Shown: positions 48,841 to 59,492 of the stretch, piece after piece | How the letters are laid out: every line of letters starts with the position of its first letter | How positions within the stretch are numbered: position 1 is the stretch's first letter | DNA from: Mesotaenium endlicherianum | Lineage: Eukaryota; Streptophyta; Zygnematophyceae; Zygnematales; Mesotaeniaceae | Direction: 5' to 3' | DNA length: 64,000 bases | NCBI GenBank assembly: GCA_009602735.1 | Contig: WELA01002751.1 | Span: 64,447-128,446 of the forward strand | Notes under the pieces: generated by a model | Databases searched by the model: none | Seen by the model: the letters and a program-made list of their open reading frames with translations, nothing else | What the model was told of the DNA's origin: nothing | Program-made: the position numbers and the translations under genes

Positions 48841-49525
48841 TCCAAACGCTCAACTAAGAGGGCCAGGGAGAGGGCGAGGGAAGCGGAGAGGGGGGAAGAG
48901 TGGGGCAGAAAGTGGTAGGCTGTGTGCACTCACCGGGTGCCGATCATATCCACGCCAGCTGGCGGCAGGATGACCGCGTGGCTTGCATGGCAAGGGCCAC
49001 GCAGGCGTGCACCCCAAGGCATGCGATGCCTTGTCCCCAGATACAGCACGTGGGGAGGCCTTGATGCTCAGCTGTGCCCTGGCCATCTTTCCACTTCCTG
49101 CATCCTCCCTGACATGCCACCTGTCATTTCTGCAGCTCGGGAGGACTTGCATGTCGATCTGCTGAAGTCTTGCCAGGTGGCGCTGGCGGGACAATTCGTG
49201 CCCTCTGAACCCTATACACTCTCTTTCCCTACCCGCTCTGCATAACCCCATGGGGTCTTCTGCAGGCCCGTGCTCCCGATGCCACTCCCTATTCCCGGGA
49301 CACTGTAGACTGGAGGAGGGCCCTGTTAGAACTGATAGGAGGCAAGCAGGAATTTGAAGCCCAATTGAAGCTTAAAGCCCACCCCACGATCTCATCTCCA
49401 CCTCGCCTGGCTTTGCAAGATGCCCACCAGGGCCCCACAAAGAACTCCCACAAAGACAGGGGGGAATAGAGAGAGAGAGAGAGAGGGGGGGGATGTGGGG
49501 GGACGGAGAGTGAGGAAGACCTGAC
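48841..49525 (-). other. GC-rich interior of the hAT element with possible captured exons
   Basis: Contains exon-like stretches on the minus strand, for example one ending at 48934 before a GTGAGT donor, and one near 49.14-49.22 kb reading RGHELSRQRHLARLQQ. Neither can be assigned to a family with confidence. They lie between the two better captured blocks and on the same strand. Confidence 0.3.
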
Positions 49526-49653
49526 GGGGTTGCAACGTAGCACCTCCGCAAAAAACATGGAGGGCACCTTCTCGCGCGAGTTGAGCAGCAGCAACTCATC
49601 CTTCGGCGCGTGCACGATGCAAAACAGTCCCTTGCCCATGAGGAAGCACACGC
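49526..49653 (-). pseudogene. Gamma-glutamyltransferase-like exon fragment captured in the hAT element
   Basis: A 128-bp exon-like block between a CCCCCCAG-type GCAG acceptor and a GTCAGG donor. It reads GKGLFCIVHAPKDELLLLNS, then REKVPSMFFAEVL. The layout resembles the gamma-glutamyltransferase segment GGG.F......(D/N).RE.AP....... that follows the first conserved helix of the large subunit. The family's glycine triplet is changed to GKG, so the match is moderate and other families remain possible. The enzyme cleaves gamma-glutamyl bonds of glutathione. Only this small part is present, so it cannot be functional. Confidence 0.4.
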
Positions 49654-49899
49654 CTGCCCCCCCCACCCCCATGTTGGCACACACATAGACACCCACTCCC
49701 ATGTCTGCACACACATACACACACGTAAGACAGCATGCCCTCCGTTCGGTGCCCCCTTCCCTTCCCTCTTCAAGACTCCTCACTCTCCTTGGCTGGCTTG
49801 TTGCCCCCGCCTCATCCACCCTCATCCATATCTCCAAGCATTTGTCTGCTCTTGACAAAAAGCGAGAGACTCCAACTGATAGAGTGTAAGACCTTAAAA

Positions 49900-50900
49900 A
49901 TATCAATTGCGAGCTAAGTCAGCTGACGTTTCTCAATACGCTGCTTAATTGACGGGCATGCACACGCACAATTTCATGCCTTGACTTGCTTGAAATGCAG
50001 AGGTTTCTAAACTAGCTCTGTGAGGAAAGTAATCGCGGGTTCTACATACAGGTAAAATCAAGCTTGGCTCAAGACGATGTAGTCTATTGGCCGTATCAGT
50101 CTTTTCTTAAATCCTTTCTTATGTTGTACATGCTTTGTGGCTGATAACAACACACATGCTCAAAATACGTTAACTTGTACTCCTCACATCAGAGAACTTT
50201 TCTTTTGACGATCAACCGTGACTCCATAAGGGATGCTGACTCCGTGAGACAAGAGTAGTGCCATGTCTGACAGGGTCAGAGAACGGGAAAAAGAGTGGGT
50301 CCCGCCCCTCGGTTGCATGTGACCCGGCCTTCCCTTTCTCAAGCCTTACCACAATAGCCGTTTCTAGCCCCTGTCGGAAACCATAGCAAAGCCCATCAGC
50401 GCGAGAGACATTCAAACTTCAAGCCTTTCCAAGCGCCAACAGCGTATAATGTCGTTACTTTGCACCGAATTTCACCCCCCCAACATTGCTCTCAAAGAGT
50501 TATCGCTCGTCTTCAAGAGACAAGCATACAATGCCAGAAGTAGCCTGTCCCATCTTGACTATTAAGTTTAGGGCTTAAGTTCACCATGACACAAGTTATA
50601 CGAAATCTCACCAACTGGTAGCAAGCAGTGGTAGATGAGTACTTGTTTGCCAAAGCAGGCAAAATGCATCGACACTGAAGATCCCGCCCTTGCTGCCGAA
50701 AGTTTGTCGCTTCATTATTTTAAGCCCCGTCGCACGAAGGCAACCTGAAACTTCAAAAATAAATAGCTTAACTTGCGGACTAAACGGGCGTCGGACGGCG
50801 TCGAGGCCCAGTCCGCACGTGTCTAAAAGGGTACGTACGCTTAGTACGTGCGTACCGACTCAGTACGCTTAATTAAGCGTACGAAGGTCGGCCAATACGG
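49900..50900. other. Right arm of the hAT element
   Basis: About 1 kb of lower-GC, apparently non-coding DNA. Several CGTACG/GTACGCTTAGTACG words cluster in 50.83-50.9 kb near the terminus. No transposase similarity. Confidence 0.5.
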
Positions 50901-50917
50901 CGTACGGCGTAACCCTG
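50901..50917 (-). repeat. hAT right terminal inverted repeat
   Basis: CGTACGGCGTAACCCTG, the exact reverse complement of 45938-45954, followed by the 8-bp target duplication copy TACTCTAG. Confidence 0.9.
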
Positions 50918-51439
50918 TACTCTAGCGCTTGTGATTGAACTGCTGCTGATCCCAGGCATCAGCATCCTGGATCAAGTCAACCAGTTTCTCATACTTTTTT
51001 TCAGCAAATTGACCAGAGACTTCGGATTTCAAGCCATACCTGAAGTATGCTATCCTATACGGCTCTGGCAAGTCTGGCTGCTTCATCACGTTTTCCTGGA
51101 AATTTTGAGCGAACTCAGCAACTGAAGTGGTCTGCTTCAGTGTTAAGGAGATCATTGCATAGATAGCTTTCTCCTGCTGGTTGATGACATCAAACTTCTC
51201 ATGCAACTTCTCGACAAACTCTACCCAAGTAGGGTCACCGAGTTGCTGAGCCTTACGCTCTCCTTTCCAATCCAGCCACCAGTGTGCTGCATTGCCTTTT
51301 AGTAGAGCACCAGTGTGCCTGACCTTCTCGTAATCGTGCTGTTTTGGGTAGTTCTCCAGCCACTGCTCAACATCACCGAGAAACTTGATCAGGTAATACT
51401 TTTTGTTTCCCTCAGGATCATAGTCCTTGGGAGGTTTTG
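50918..51439 (-). pseudogene. Element C gag, capsid segment
   Basis: Family-B gag core: EKFDVINQQEKAIYAM-like, LPEPYRIAYFRYGLKSEVSG, DADAWDQQQFNHKR. Highly similar to 33.83-34.33 kb. Bounded by the hAT element on the left and element E on the right. Confidence 0.88.
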
Positions 51440-52691
51440 TGAAAGGGGCAGAGTGCCCTAGTGGAAGCGTTGTAATTCACGAGGAAAAGAACTAGTTGCA
51501 ATCATACTAAAGAGTGCAGCGGCATACCACTAACAAAGCTTAGGAAAACTACTCACCATTTTGAGTGGCAAGAAACTGCTCACAAATGATATAGAATGTA
51601 AGGCCTTGTCATTACAAACCCGTAGAAATTTACAGAAGTGAAAACTGATGAGAAACAAAGAAGTTATGCCTATTTATAATTTTCTGCCTCAGTGCTCCTC
51701 CCTAGGAGGAAGCTACGGATGTTCCTAAGTGTTCGTCAAATTGTCCCTTCCAGAATATTCGTGAGTAAGCCAGATCAGTCTAACTTGACGTGTCGGGCCG
51801 AATTGACGTCCACATACATGCATCGACATTACTAGGATATTCTATCTTAGACGCGCTAGGCTAAATCGGAACTTCCAGGTAAATCGACCTAGTCGGCACT
51901 CCGCGTCAGCCAAACTTACGTAAAGGTTCGGGTTCACTCTAACGGGCCAGATCGCTCGACGCTGTCGGTCAATTCGACGGTCGCGCTCACCGCGAATTAA
52001 GGACAGTCGTTGTAGTGAAACAGATAGATAAAGTACTTAGTGAAATAGAATGTTTTATCTATTCAAGACAAGGATCTTTGAACACAAGTGGTAGCTTCTT
52101 GAAAGAGAGATGGCTTCTTGAAAGTTAATATATTTCTGGATTTTGGCAAGTACAAGAGTGATTCTGGAATGTCTTTCTATGTTCTAGCTCTTGTTTATAT
52201 ACTTGTTACATAAGTAATTTCTAGGAAGGTGTATGTTGATGTGTTGGCACCCAACACATCCCAAAACTTGCCACCTCTTTCTAGAATAATGTACACATGT
52301 CCTTTTGACCTAAAAATGGCACATTTGACTTTTGCCACATGGAGTTCTTCTAGGTCTTTCCTCTAACTTCGAAAATGCCTTGGAAGGTTCAAAGGACATG
52401 AACCAAGTTACTAGAGTACCTATTCACACTTGACTCCACACAATACTACTCCAAATATATTTGAAAACATTAAGATATATGCAAACTAATATATAATAAC
52501 TCAAATCACTACAGTCGTCAATCGACCTCAAAACTTATAAAACTTTGGAAGTCCACACCCCTCTCAATACTTGACCAAATCCGATGAACTTTATATCAAA
52601 ATGACTACAAAAATGCACTCTACACTACTATACAATCAAAATATATTTTCATCAAACTCAAAAATGCACTTTATAAACCTATGACCTTACA
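51440..52691 (-). repeat. 3' LTR of element E, split by a solo A LTR
   Basis: TGAAAGGGGCAGAG...TATGACCTTACA on the plus strand. 744 bp once the inner 503-bp LTR and its duplicated 5 bp are discounted, equal to the 5' LTR. Confidence 0.92.
52011..52513 (-). repeat. Solo LTR, family A, inside element E's 3' LTR
   Basis: 503 bp, perfect target duplication GTCGT at 52006-52010 and 52514-52518. Family hairpin near 52.24-52.26 kb. Confidence 0.93.
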
Positions 52692-53280
52692 TCATCCCCC
52701 TCCTCAAGATGCGACGTCCTCGACGCATTGTGCAGATAACGTCTCAACTTACTCTTACAATGGGTCAAGTTGGCCTCTGGCTCCCAAGTGTTGTCGTCCG
52801 CATCGTAGCCCTTCCACTTGACCAGATACTCTTGAACAAGTCGTTGACCTCGCTTGACTCGTCGATCGCCGACAATCGCCTCCATTTCATACTCCAATAC
52901 GTCATCGATCTCGACCGGTGGTGACGGTGTAGGTAGTTGTCCAGGATGTCCTTCATTCGGGTCAACGTCTGGCCGCAGACAACTGACATGGAACACATCA
53001 TGGATACGCCAGACTGAAGGAAGTTCCAACTTGTAGGCCACTGGATTCTCCTGCTTGAGCACTACAAAGGGACTTGTAAATCGTGCCCGCAGTTTCCTCT
53101 TGCCTGTGAAAGGTAGATTCTCAGTTGACAAGAGTACTTTGTCGCCCACATGGAATGTCACTTCCCTCCGATGCTTATTAGCATGCTTGACCTGCTCTTC
53201 TTGTGCCTTCCGTATAGACGTCTTAGCCATGTCCCAAGTCTTGGCCATCTGCTCCATAAACGCTTGTGTAGTAGGAAACT
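52692..53280 (-). pseudogene. Element E integrase C-terminus and chromodomain
   Basis: KLRARFTSPFVVLKQENPVA and HDVFHVSCLRP, followed by the chromodomain EAIVGDRRVKRGQRLVQEYL, VKWKGYDADDNTWEPEANL. The frame ends at the edge of the 3' LTR. Confidence 0.9.
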
Positions 53281-55440
53281 AAGTCTCCTTGGCCTTCTCC
53301 AACAAGATGTTCCCTGGATGATATACTTCTCGCCCATAAACCATAGCGAATGGTGACTGCTTGGTCGATCCCTGCATGCTGTTGTTGTAGGCAAATTCCA
53401 ACCCTGGTAGCTTCTTGTCCCACTCTGAAGGGTCCTCCATAGTAAAACTCCTGAGCACCTCTTGCAGAGATCTGTTGAGCCTCTCTCTCTGCTCGTCTGT
53501 CTGAGGATGATAGGAAGTGCTCATACTCAACTTGGTCCCCATCAAAGTAAACAATGACCGCCAAAAGTTGCTAGTAAATCTCGGATCCCGGTCTGAAACA
53601 ATCACCTTCGGCAACCCATGTAGCCTGAAAATATGATCGAAGAATAGTCGTGCCACATCCGCTGCCGTACAAGTCTCCTTCATAGGAATGAAGTGAGCCA
53701 TCTTGCTGAGTCTATCAAATACAATCCAAACTGCATCGTGCCCTTGACCACTAACTGGTAACGACGTGATGAAGTCCATAGCAATCTGCTCCCAAGGATA
53801 CTCTGGAATAGGCAGGGGCTGCAATGTACCTCCCTTCTTTTGATTTGGTGTCTTGTTATGCTGACACGCATCGCAACTCCTGATCCACTCCTCGATGTCC
53901 TTGTCCATATTTCTCCAATAGTATTCTCGCTTCAGCACGCTTGCCATCTTCTCGTTTCCAAAGTGTCCAGCATATAAGCAATCATGATGCTCCGCAAGTA
54001 GTAAGTCTCGTAGCTCCTTGATGTCAGGTACCACCACTCTCTTGGAATCACCATAGTACCATATGCCGTCCTTCTTGTGCATACTTGAGTTGAACTCAGC
54101 TGCTCCACCGTCGACAAAGTCTGGGTCCTCTTCATAACCTCTCTGGAGCTTCTTCTTGAAGTCCACAATCTCCTTGATGACTGAGACAGCTGCAAGGTCA
54201 CACCTCCTGGATAAAGCGTCTGCAGGGTTGATCTTCCCAGGTAAGTACTCAATCTTGTGGTCAAACTGTTGCAGAAACTCCATCCACCTTGCCTGTCTTG
54301 GTGTCAACGTTGGTTGCGTCATAAACTTCTCCAAGCTTTTGTAATCGATCTTGATGAACACCTTCCGGCCGTCCACACAACATCGCCAAATCCTCAAAGC
54401 CTGGATAATAGCCAACATCTCCCGCTCGTGTGCTGCATAATTCTGCTCAGCAGGACTCAACATCCTGCTCTCATATGCCACAGGTTGTAATCCCTTGCCT
54501 TGATCCTGGAGAAGAATGGCTCCCACTGCAAAGTTTGATGCGTTCGTGATGATGGTGAAAGGAAGCTTTGGACTTGCGATTGCCAACACAGGTGCCTGTG
54601 CCAACATCACCTTAATCTTCTCAAAGGCTTGCTGCTCCTTGTCACCCCATAGCCACTTCTCCTGCTTCTTCAACATGTCCGTGAGCGGCGCACACACCTT
54701 GGCAAATCCTTCAATGAAGCGTCGATAATAGTTTGCCATGCCTGGGAAACTCCTGAGTTGATGAATATCAGCAGGTACCGGCCAATCTCTGACTGCTTGC
54801 ACCTTCTTCTGCTCCACCTTGACTCCTTCAGCTCCCACTATATGTCCAAGAATTTCGACTTCATTAAGACAGAAGTTGCACTTGCTCATCTTCCTATACG
54901 GCTTTTGATCTCTCAAGACCTCCAACACCTTCCTCAGATGCTCCACATGCTCCTCCAAGGTCTTCGAATAGATCAGGATGTCGTCCAAAATACCACCACA
55001 AACTGGTCCAAGTAGGGTCTGAAGATACTATTCATGAGTCCCATAAATGTAGCAGGTGCATTGGTCAATCCAAAAGGCATGACTGTGAACTCCAATAAAC
55101 CATAGCGAGTCCTGAAAGCAGTCTTTCGAACGTCTCCTTCCGCAATCCGTACCTGGTGATAGCCACTCCTCAAATCGATCTTCGAGAAATACTTCGCCCC
55201 GACAAGCCTGTCAATCAACTCGTCCACTCGTGGAAGTGGGTACCTGTTCTTGATGGTGACCTTGTTGAGAGCCCGGTAGTCAACACACATCCTCATAGTC
55301 CCATCCTTCTTCTTCACAAATAAGATTGGCGCTGCAAATGGAGACTCGCTGGGTCGGATGAATCCCTTCTCCAATAACTCTGTCAGCTGCTTCTTCAACT
55401 CGTCCAACTCCGCAAACGATTGACGATAGGCGGGTCTCAC
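53280..55440 (-). pseudogene. Element E pol: RT, RNase H, integrase
   Basis: RT ([50 protein letters not shown]), RNase H (ASNFAVGAILLQDQGKGLQP), integrase finger (CDACQHNKTPNQKKGGTLQP) and core (MDFITSLPVSGQGHDAVWIV, VSDRDPRFTSNFWRSL, YHPQTDEQRERLNRS). Nearly continuous; a few breaks. Confidence 0.92.
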
Positions 55441-56400
55441 TGGTGGCTTGCTCCCTGGTTACAACTCAATCTTGTGCTCCATAGCTCTCTCTGGAGGTAA
55501 TCCTGCAGGTAGCTCTTCAGGAAATACGCACTTGAACTCCTCAAACAGCGCCTTAATTTGGGCAGGCATCTCAGCAGGCTTCTTCTCTTGAGCAGTTGGG
55601 CTCTGCTTCTTCTGAGCAAGGGGATCAGACACCACTACTTGCTCCTCCGGCGATGTACATTCGCCCAGGCTGTTAGGATTCACGCTTGCTCCATCTGATG
55701 ACCTGGCCAGGGCCACCGAAACAAGGTACATCTCCTTCACCTGATTCGCCCTGCATAGCTTCTTAACTTGCAGGCTCGACAGAAGACAGTTACTTGTGGT
55801 TGTATCTACCTCCACCTGTTTCGCTGTCTCCATTCGACCATCACGCCCTTGGACCTTCACTTGTCCTGTGTTCCAGCGCACTTGAGGGTTGGCTTTTCTC
55901 AGCCATGGTCGGCCCAGTATCACCTCATGGTGACCTAACTCTGCCTGCTCCATAATTTCAGTACTCCGATGCCCCGCTACTTCCACGTGAATAGCTTCTG
56001 TAGGTGCACCACACTTGAGTTTCTGCCCATTCGTCAAAATTGCCTCCTTAGGCTCATATTGCTTCTGCACAGGGATTTGCCACTCTTTCACCAACTTCTT
56101 GTGCACAAAATTTGCACTTGCGCCACTGTCAACCATACACTTCGCCTTGTTGCCGTCGACTACTCCTTCCACGATAATAGGCTTGTCAACGTCTCGTCCT
56201 TTGCTTCTCGGCAGGCTCCTGGGGATAACCTTCTTGTGAGTTCTTGTCTCCACGCCAGTAGACACCCCAGAACGACTTACTGGCGTCCTCCTTTTTCCTG
56301 CTGTTGAGGTTGCTTGGCCTTCACATGACAATCTCGAGCCTGATGCCCAAGCTTGGCACAATCATAGCACGGTCCTCTCGGTTTAAAATTTTGCTGCCTG
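55441..56400 (-). pseudogene. Element E zinc knuckle, protease and RT linker
   Basis: CCHC knuckle near 56.35 kb, then a protease with KAKCMVDSGASANFVHKKLV and HHEVILGRPWLRKANPQVRW. The linker contains VALARSSDGASVNPNSLGE and EEQVVVSDPLAQ. This linker is what the LARD retains at 24.0-24.2 kb. Confidence 0.88.
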
Positions 56401-57310
56401 CGCTGGTACTGAACAAGTCCCAACTCCATAGGTACTGGACCTTGAACACTTGTGCTTGGCGCTTGAGATCCAAAGTGTCGATATCCTCTAAAGTTGTGGC
56501 TGCCCCACTGCCTCTAGCTATACTCCACAGCGTCGACCCTTGTTGCCAATGCCATCATTTCCCCAAGACTGGTAGGGTCCTTGAGCGCCACTTCCTTGGC
56601 CACAGTTGGCTTGAGTCCCCTCTTGAACTTGTCCATCATCTCTGACTCGTGCATGGATGGGCATTGAAGCACCAGCTCGTTGAAGCGCGAAACATACTCC
56701 TGAACGCTTGCTCGTTGACGAAGGCGCACCAATAGATCTCGAGCGGTAGCCTCGGGTGCAATAGGTTGAAATGGCCTCTTCAAGCCTTCAAAGAGCTGAT
56801 CAACAGTAGCGGGAACTCCAGCCAGCTGCTCTTCTCGTTCATACCAAGCTCCAGCACTCTTCCGCAGCAAAGTTATGACAAAGGCAACGTGCCTGTTGGG
56901 CGTGATCGCAGAATACTCCATAAACTTCCTCACTCCAAAAATTCATTGATGAACCGGCGGCGATCCATGCTCTCCAGTATAAACTTCAGGCTTAGGCGCA
57001 CGCACTCCTGATGCGGGTGGAATAACTGGTTGCATCACTGGGTTAACATGAATTGGTGGTACAACGGGTGCAGGTGCCAAACTTGTCGAAGCGGCATTCC
57101 CAACAACAACCCGCACCATTCTCTCCACCTCCGCGCGCATATTTTGTTGAAATTGGGCGTAGACTTCTCCTCCAATTGCATTTGCCATTTGCCTTAGCAT
57201 CGCCTGCATCTCCTCTTGCTCTCTAGACATTATTGGTGCTGCCTGCTGCCCCGCGCGCTCAACATGCTTGACATGTTCGCCTCCTCCAGCTGCCGGCTGC
57301 AACTCCATAA
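56400..57310 (-). pseudogene. Element E gag
   Basis: Starts MELQPAAGGGEHVKHVERAG, followed by a Pro/Val-rich stretch. The capsid core has RHVAFVITLLRKSAGAWYER, RQRASVQEYVSRFNELVLQC and KFKRGLKPTVAKEVAL. It lies right after the 5' LTR and putative PBS. Confidence 0.88.
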
Positions 57311-57347
57311 TATGATATATGCAAACTAGCCCAGCCTTGGTACCAGA

Positions 57348-58091
57348 TGAAAGGGGCAGAGTGCCCTAATGGAAGCATAGTCATTCACGAGGAAAAGAAC
57401 TAGTTGCAATTATACTAAAGAGTGCAGCGACATATCACTAACAAAGCTTAGGAAATATATTCAACATTTTCAGTGGCAAGAAACTGCTTACAAATGATGT
57501 AGGATGAAAGGCCTTGTCATTACAAACCCGTAGAAATTTACAGAAGTGAAAACTGATAAGAAACAAGAAAGTTCTGCCTATTTATAATTTTCTGCCTAAG
57601 TGCTCCTTCCTAGGAGGAAGCTACGGATTTTTCTAAGTGTTCGTCAAATTGTCCCTTCCAGAATATTCGTGAGTAAGCCAGATCAGTCTAATCTGACGTG
57701 TCGGGCCGAATTGACGTCCACATACATGCATCGACATTACTAGGATATTCTATCTTAGACGCGCTAGGCTAAACCGAAACTTCCAGGTAAATCTACCTAG
57801 TCGGCACTTCGCGTCAGCCGAACTTACGTGAAGGTTCAAGTTCATTCTAACGGGCCAGATCGCTCGACGCTGTCGGTCAATCCGACGGTCGCGCTCACCG
57901 CGAATTAAGGACAGTCGTCAACCGACCTCAAAACTAATTATACTTCGGAAATCCGTGACTCTCTCAATACTTGACCAAATTCGATAAACTTTATATCAAA
58001 ATGACCAAAAACATGCACTCTGTACTAGTATACAATCAAAACATACTTTCATGAAACTCAAAATTGCACTTTATAAACTTATGACCTTACA
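57348..58091 (-). repeat. 5' LTR of element E
   Basis: 744 bp; partner of 51440-52691. Gag of element C resumes to the right. Confidence 0.92.
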
Positions 58092-58745
58092 TTCGGCTTA
58101 GGCTTACTAGGCCCTCTGCCACCACCACTAGTGGTTTGAGAACCCAGTTGGTCTTTGTCCCGCAGCAAAAATATTATGATTCTTTTGTCCTCCTGCTGGG
58201 ACTGATACATGCTCGCCGTTTGCGATTGCATTTGCACAAATAATGCTCCCAAATCCACACTCTGAGGTGGGAGTCTAGCAAATGCAGCAGTAGCAGTGGC
58301 ATCCACTCGCTGAGTAGTGTCCTCAACAGTCCCTCTCGCTCCTGCAACAGCAATTCCTGTCGCATTCAGCCGGTCACGAATTTGACCTAAGGGTACATTA
58401 AGTTGTACAGCAGGAGGTGGGTTCAGAACATTGGCCCTTGCTGCCATAAGTTCTTCAACAGTGCGCTCGTCCGCTGGCCGTCCTTTCCTCCTTTCTGTAT
58501 CTTCAGCAGCTTTTGCTAATCGTTCGGCTTCTTCTGACTCTCTCCTCCTCAGCCTGGTGTGCTGCGACTGCAGCAATAGCAACTGCCTCATCTGCAGCCT
58601 CTCTAGCTGCAGTATCTGCCACTGCTTCAGAATAGGTACGGGTTTTCGCTACATGGCTTTCAGCCTGTTTTTCGACATTTTAGTTATCCTGAATCTCCAT
58701 GTCTCGGGAGTTGCTAGTTTGAGACCTTGTCCTTACCGTACAAAG
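58092..58745 (-). pseudogene. Element C gag, N-terminal segment
   Basis: Family-B gag head (AAEDTERRKGRPADERTVEE, PAVQLNVPLGQIRDRLNATG, SVDLGALFVQMQSQTASMYQ), as at 34.3-34.99 kb. The PBS follows and then the 5' LTR. Confidence 0.88.
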
Positions 58746-58773
58746 AAGATTGTGATAATCGCTCCGATACCAC

Positions 58774-59492
58774 TGAAATGAATCGACTTACCAAATAGGC
58801 GATTAACAATTAATGAAGATTTTTATATCAGCAAGTAATCTTTATGGTATTTTCTGTTGATTGATTAAACAGCAAAAGACAACACACTAGCAGTGGACAA
58901 TACTCGCAAGTCAAATGTAAGTAAACTAGCATCAATAATGTAATCAGTAAATTCATACGTAAGCAAGGCTAGAAGACAATATCAAATGCTTCTGGCCTTG
59001 AATTCAGATCTCTCTCCGTAAGCTGTACAAGAGAGTTGGCCTCGTTTTCGAATGCCGAACTCGAGAGCAATACCTAGCATATGTACATGGAATGAGTTTA
59101 CTGTTCAACGGCCAGTGCGATGGCACCGCCTACCCGGGAGTTAACCACGTTGGTAGGACCTCGGTTAACCAAATCCACCGGCCAGCTCCCATCATCCCAA
59201 GTCGCCATCCATCCTAAGGAGGTCATTTGGCCATTCATCTAGCACACCACACTTAGATGCATATCTAGGCAGTTTGCTGCTGTCAAGTACGGAAGTCAGC
59301 TGGCTGTCAAAGAATGTGTTAGCAAGCTGACCTAGTTGACTTCAGCATTCTGCTCCGAGCTGAGTCATTATACTGTTAATGTTATAAAGTTCAGCAAAGT
59401 AAATATTAACTAAATTTCAACAGGCGAAACCTATTTAACATTTATATTGATTGAAATAAATATTATATCTACCAATATACTGATTCATTACA
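58774..59492 (-). repeat. 5' LTR of element C (family B)
   Basis: 719 bp, plus strand TGAAATGAATCGACTTACC...GATTCATTACA. A Met-tRNA-like PBS (TGGTATCGGAGCGA, minus strand) abuts it on the left. More diverged from element B's LTRs than those are from each other. Right flank CAATT would be half of a target duplication whose partner was not found. Confidence 0.9.

Larger units (their letters stand above)
45938..50917. mobile_element. hAT-type DNA transposon carrying captured host gene fragments (Pack-hAT-like)
   Basis: 4980 bp. Perfect 17-bp terminal inverted repeats: CAGGGTTACGCCGTACG at 45938-45954 and its complement at 50901-50917. 8-bp target duplications TACTCTGG (45930-45937) and TACTCTAG (50918-50925) differ at one base. 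Gag of element C is interrupted exactly there: flanks match 33.82-33.85 kb of element B. The CAGGG terminus and 8-bp duplication are hAT hallmarks. Subterminal copies of TACGCTTAGTACGTGC and of TACGCT occur at both ends. No transposase was found. Both arms (45.94-46.56 and 49.9-50.92 kb) are AT-richer. The middle (46.6-49.9 kb) is GC-rich, with simple repeats and exon-like pieces resembling host genes, so the element looks like a gene-capturing non-autonomous copy. Confidence 0.85.
51440..58091 (-). mobile_element. Ty3/Gypsy chromovirus E
   Basis: LTRs at 51440-52691 (3', enlarged by a solo A LTR) and 57348-58091 (5', 744 bp). Minus-strand LTR ends are TGTAAGGTCATAGG and CCCCTTTCA. The polypurine tract next to the 3' LTR reads CTTGAGGAGGGGGATGA. 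The sequence after the 5' LTR (TCTGGTACCAAGGCTGGG) is the likely PBS, but the tRNA is unclear and differs from that of A, B and the LARD. Gag, zinc knuckle, protease, RT, RNase H, integrase and a chromodomain follow in order. It looks nearly whole, with a few breaks. Inserted in the gag of element C; no clean target duplication (TTTTG and TTCGG flank it). Confidence 0.9.
18025..59492 (-). mobile_element. Ancient Ty3/Gypsy chromovirus 'C' (family B), host of the whole nest
   Basis: A family-B Ty3/Gypsy element read right to left. The 5' LTR is at 58774-59492. Gag lies in three blocks (about 58.1-58.75, 50.92-51.44 and 45.63-45.94 kb). A zinc-knuckle and protease region is at about 43.76-44.64 kb, reverse transcriptase at about 43.06-43.74 kb, RNase H at about 41.37-41.81 and 40.73-41.25 kb, and integrase with its C-terminal part at about 38.17-38.58 and 18.03-18.69 kb. 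The order matches intact element B (26864-35746), so these blocks most simply descend from one insertion later split by about ten younger ones. Two junctions repeat a little coding sequence (zinc knuckle; RNase H), so a second overlapping copy cannot be excluded. It is broken many times and is the oldest layer of the nest. The 3' LTR was not found. Confidence 0.68.

Noticed and set aside
47541-48860. Many long overlapping open frames on both strands
   Set aside because: CA/TG-rich low complexity keeps all frames open; the proteins are runs of His/Thr/Pro or Cys/Val with no domain. Only the short RWP-RK-like block stands out.
45930-50925. Mutator-type element (Pack-MULE)
   Set aside because: Target duplication is 8 bp, not 9, and ends are short with the hAT-type CAGGG start; MULE ends are usually long.
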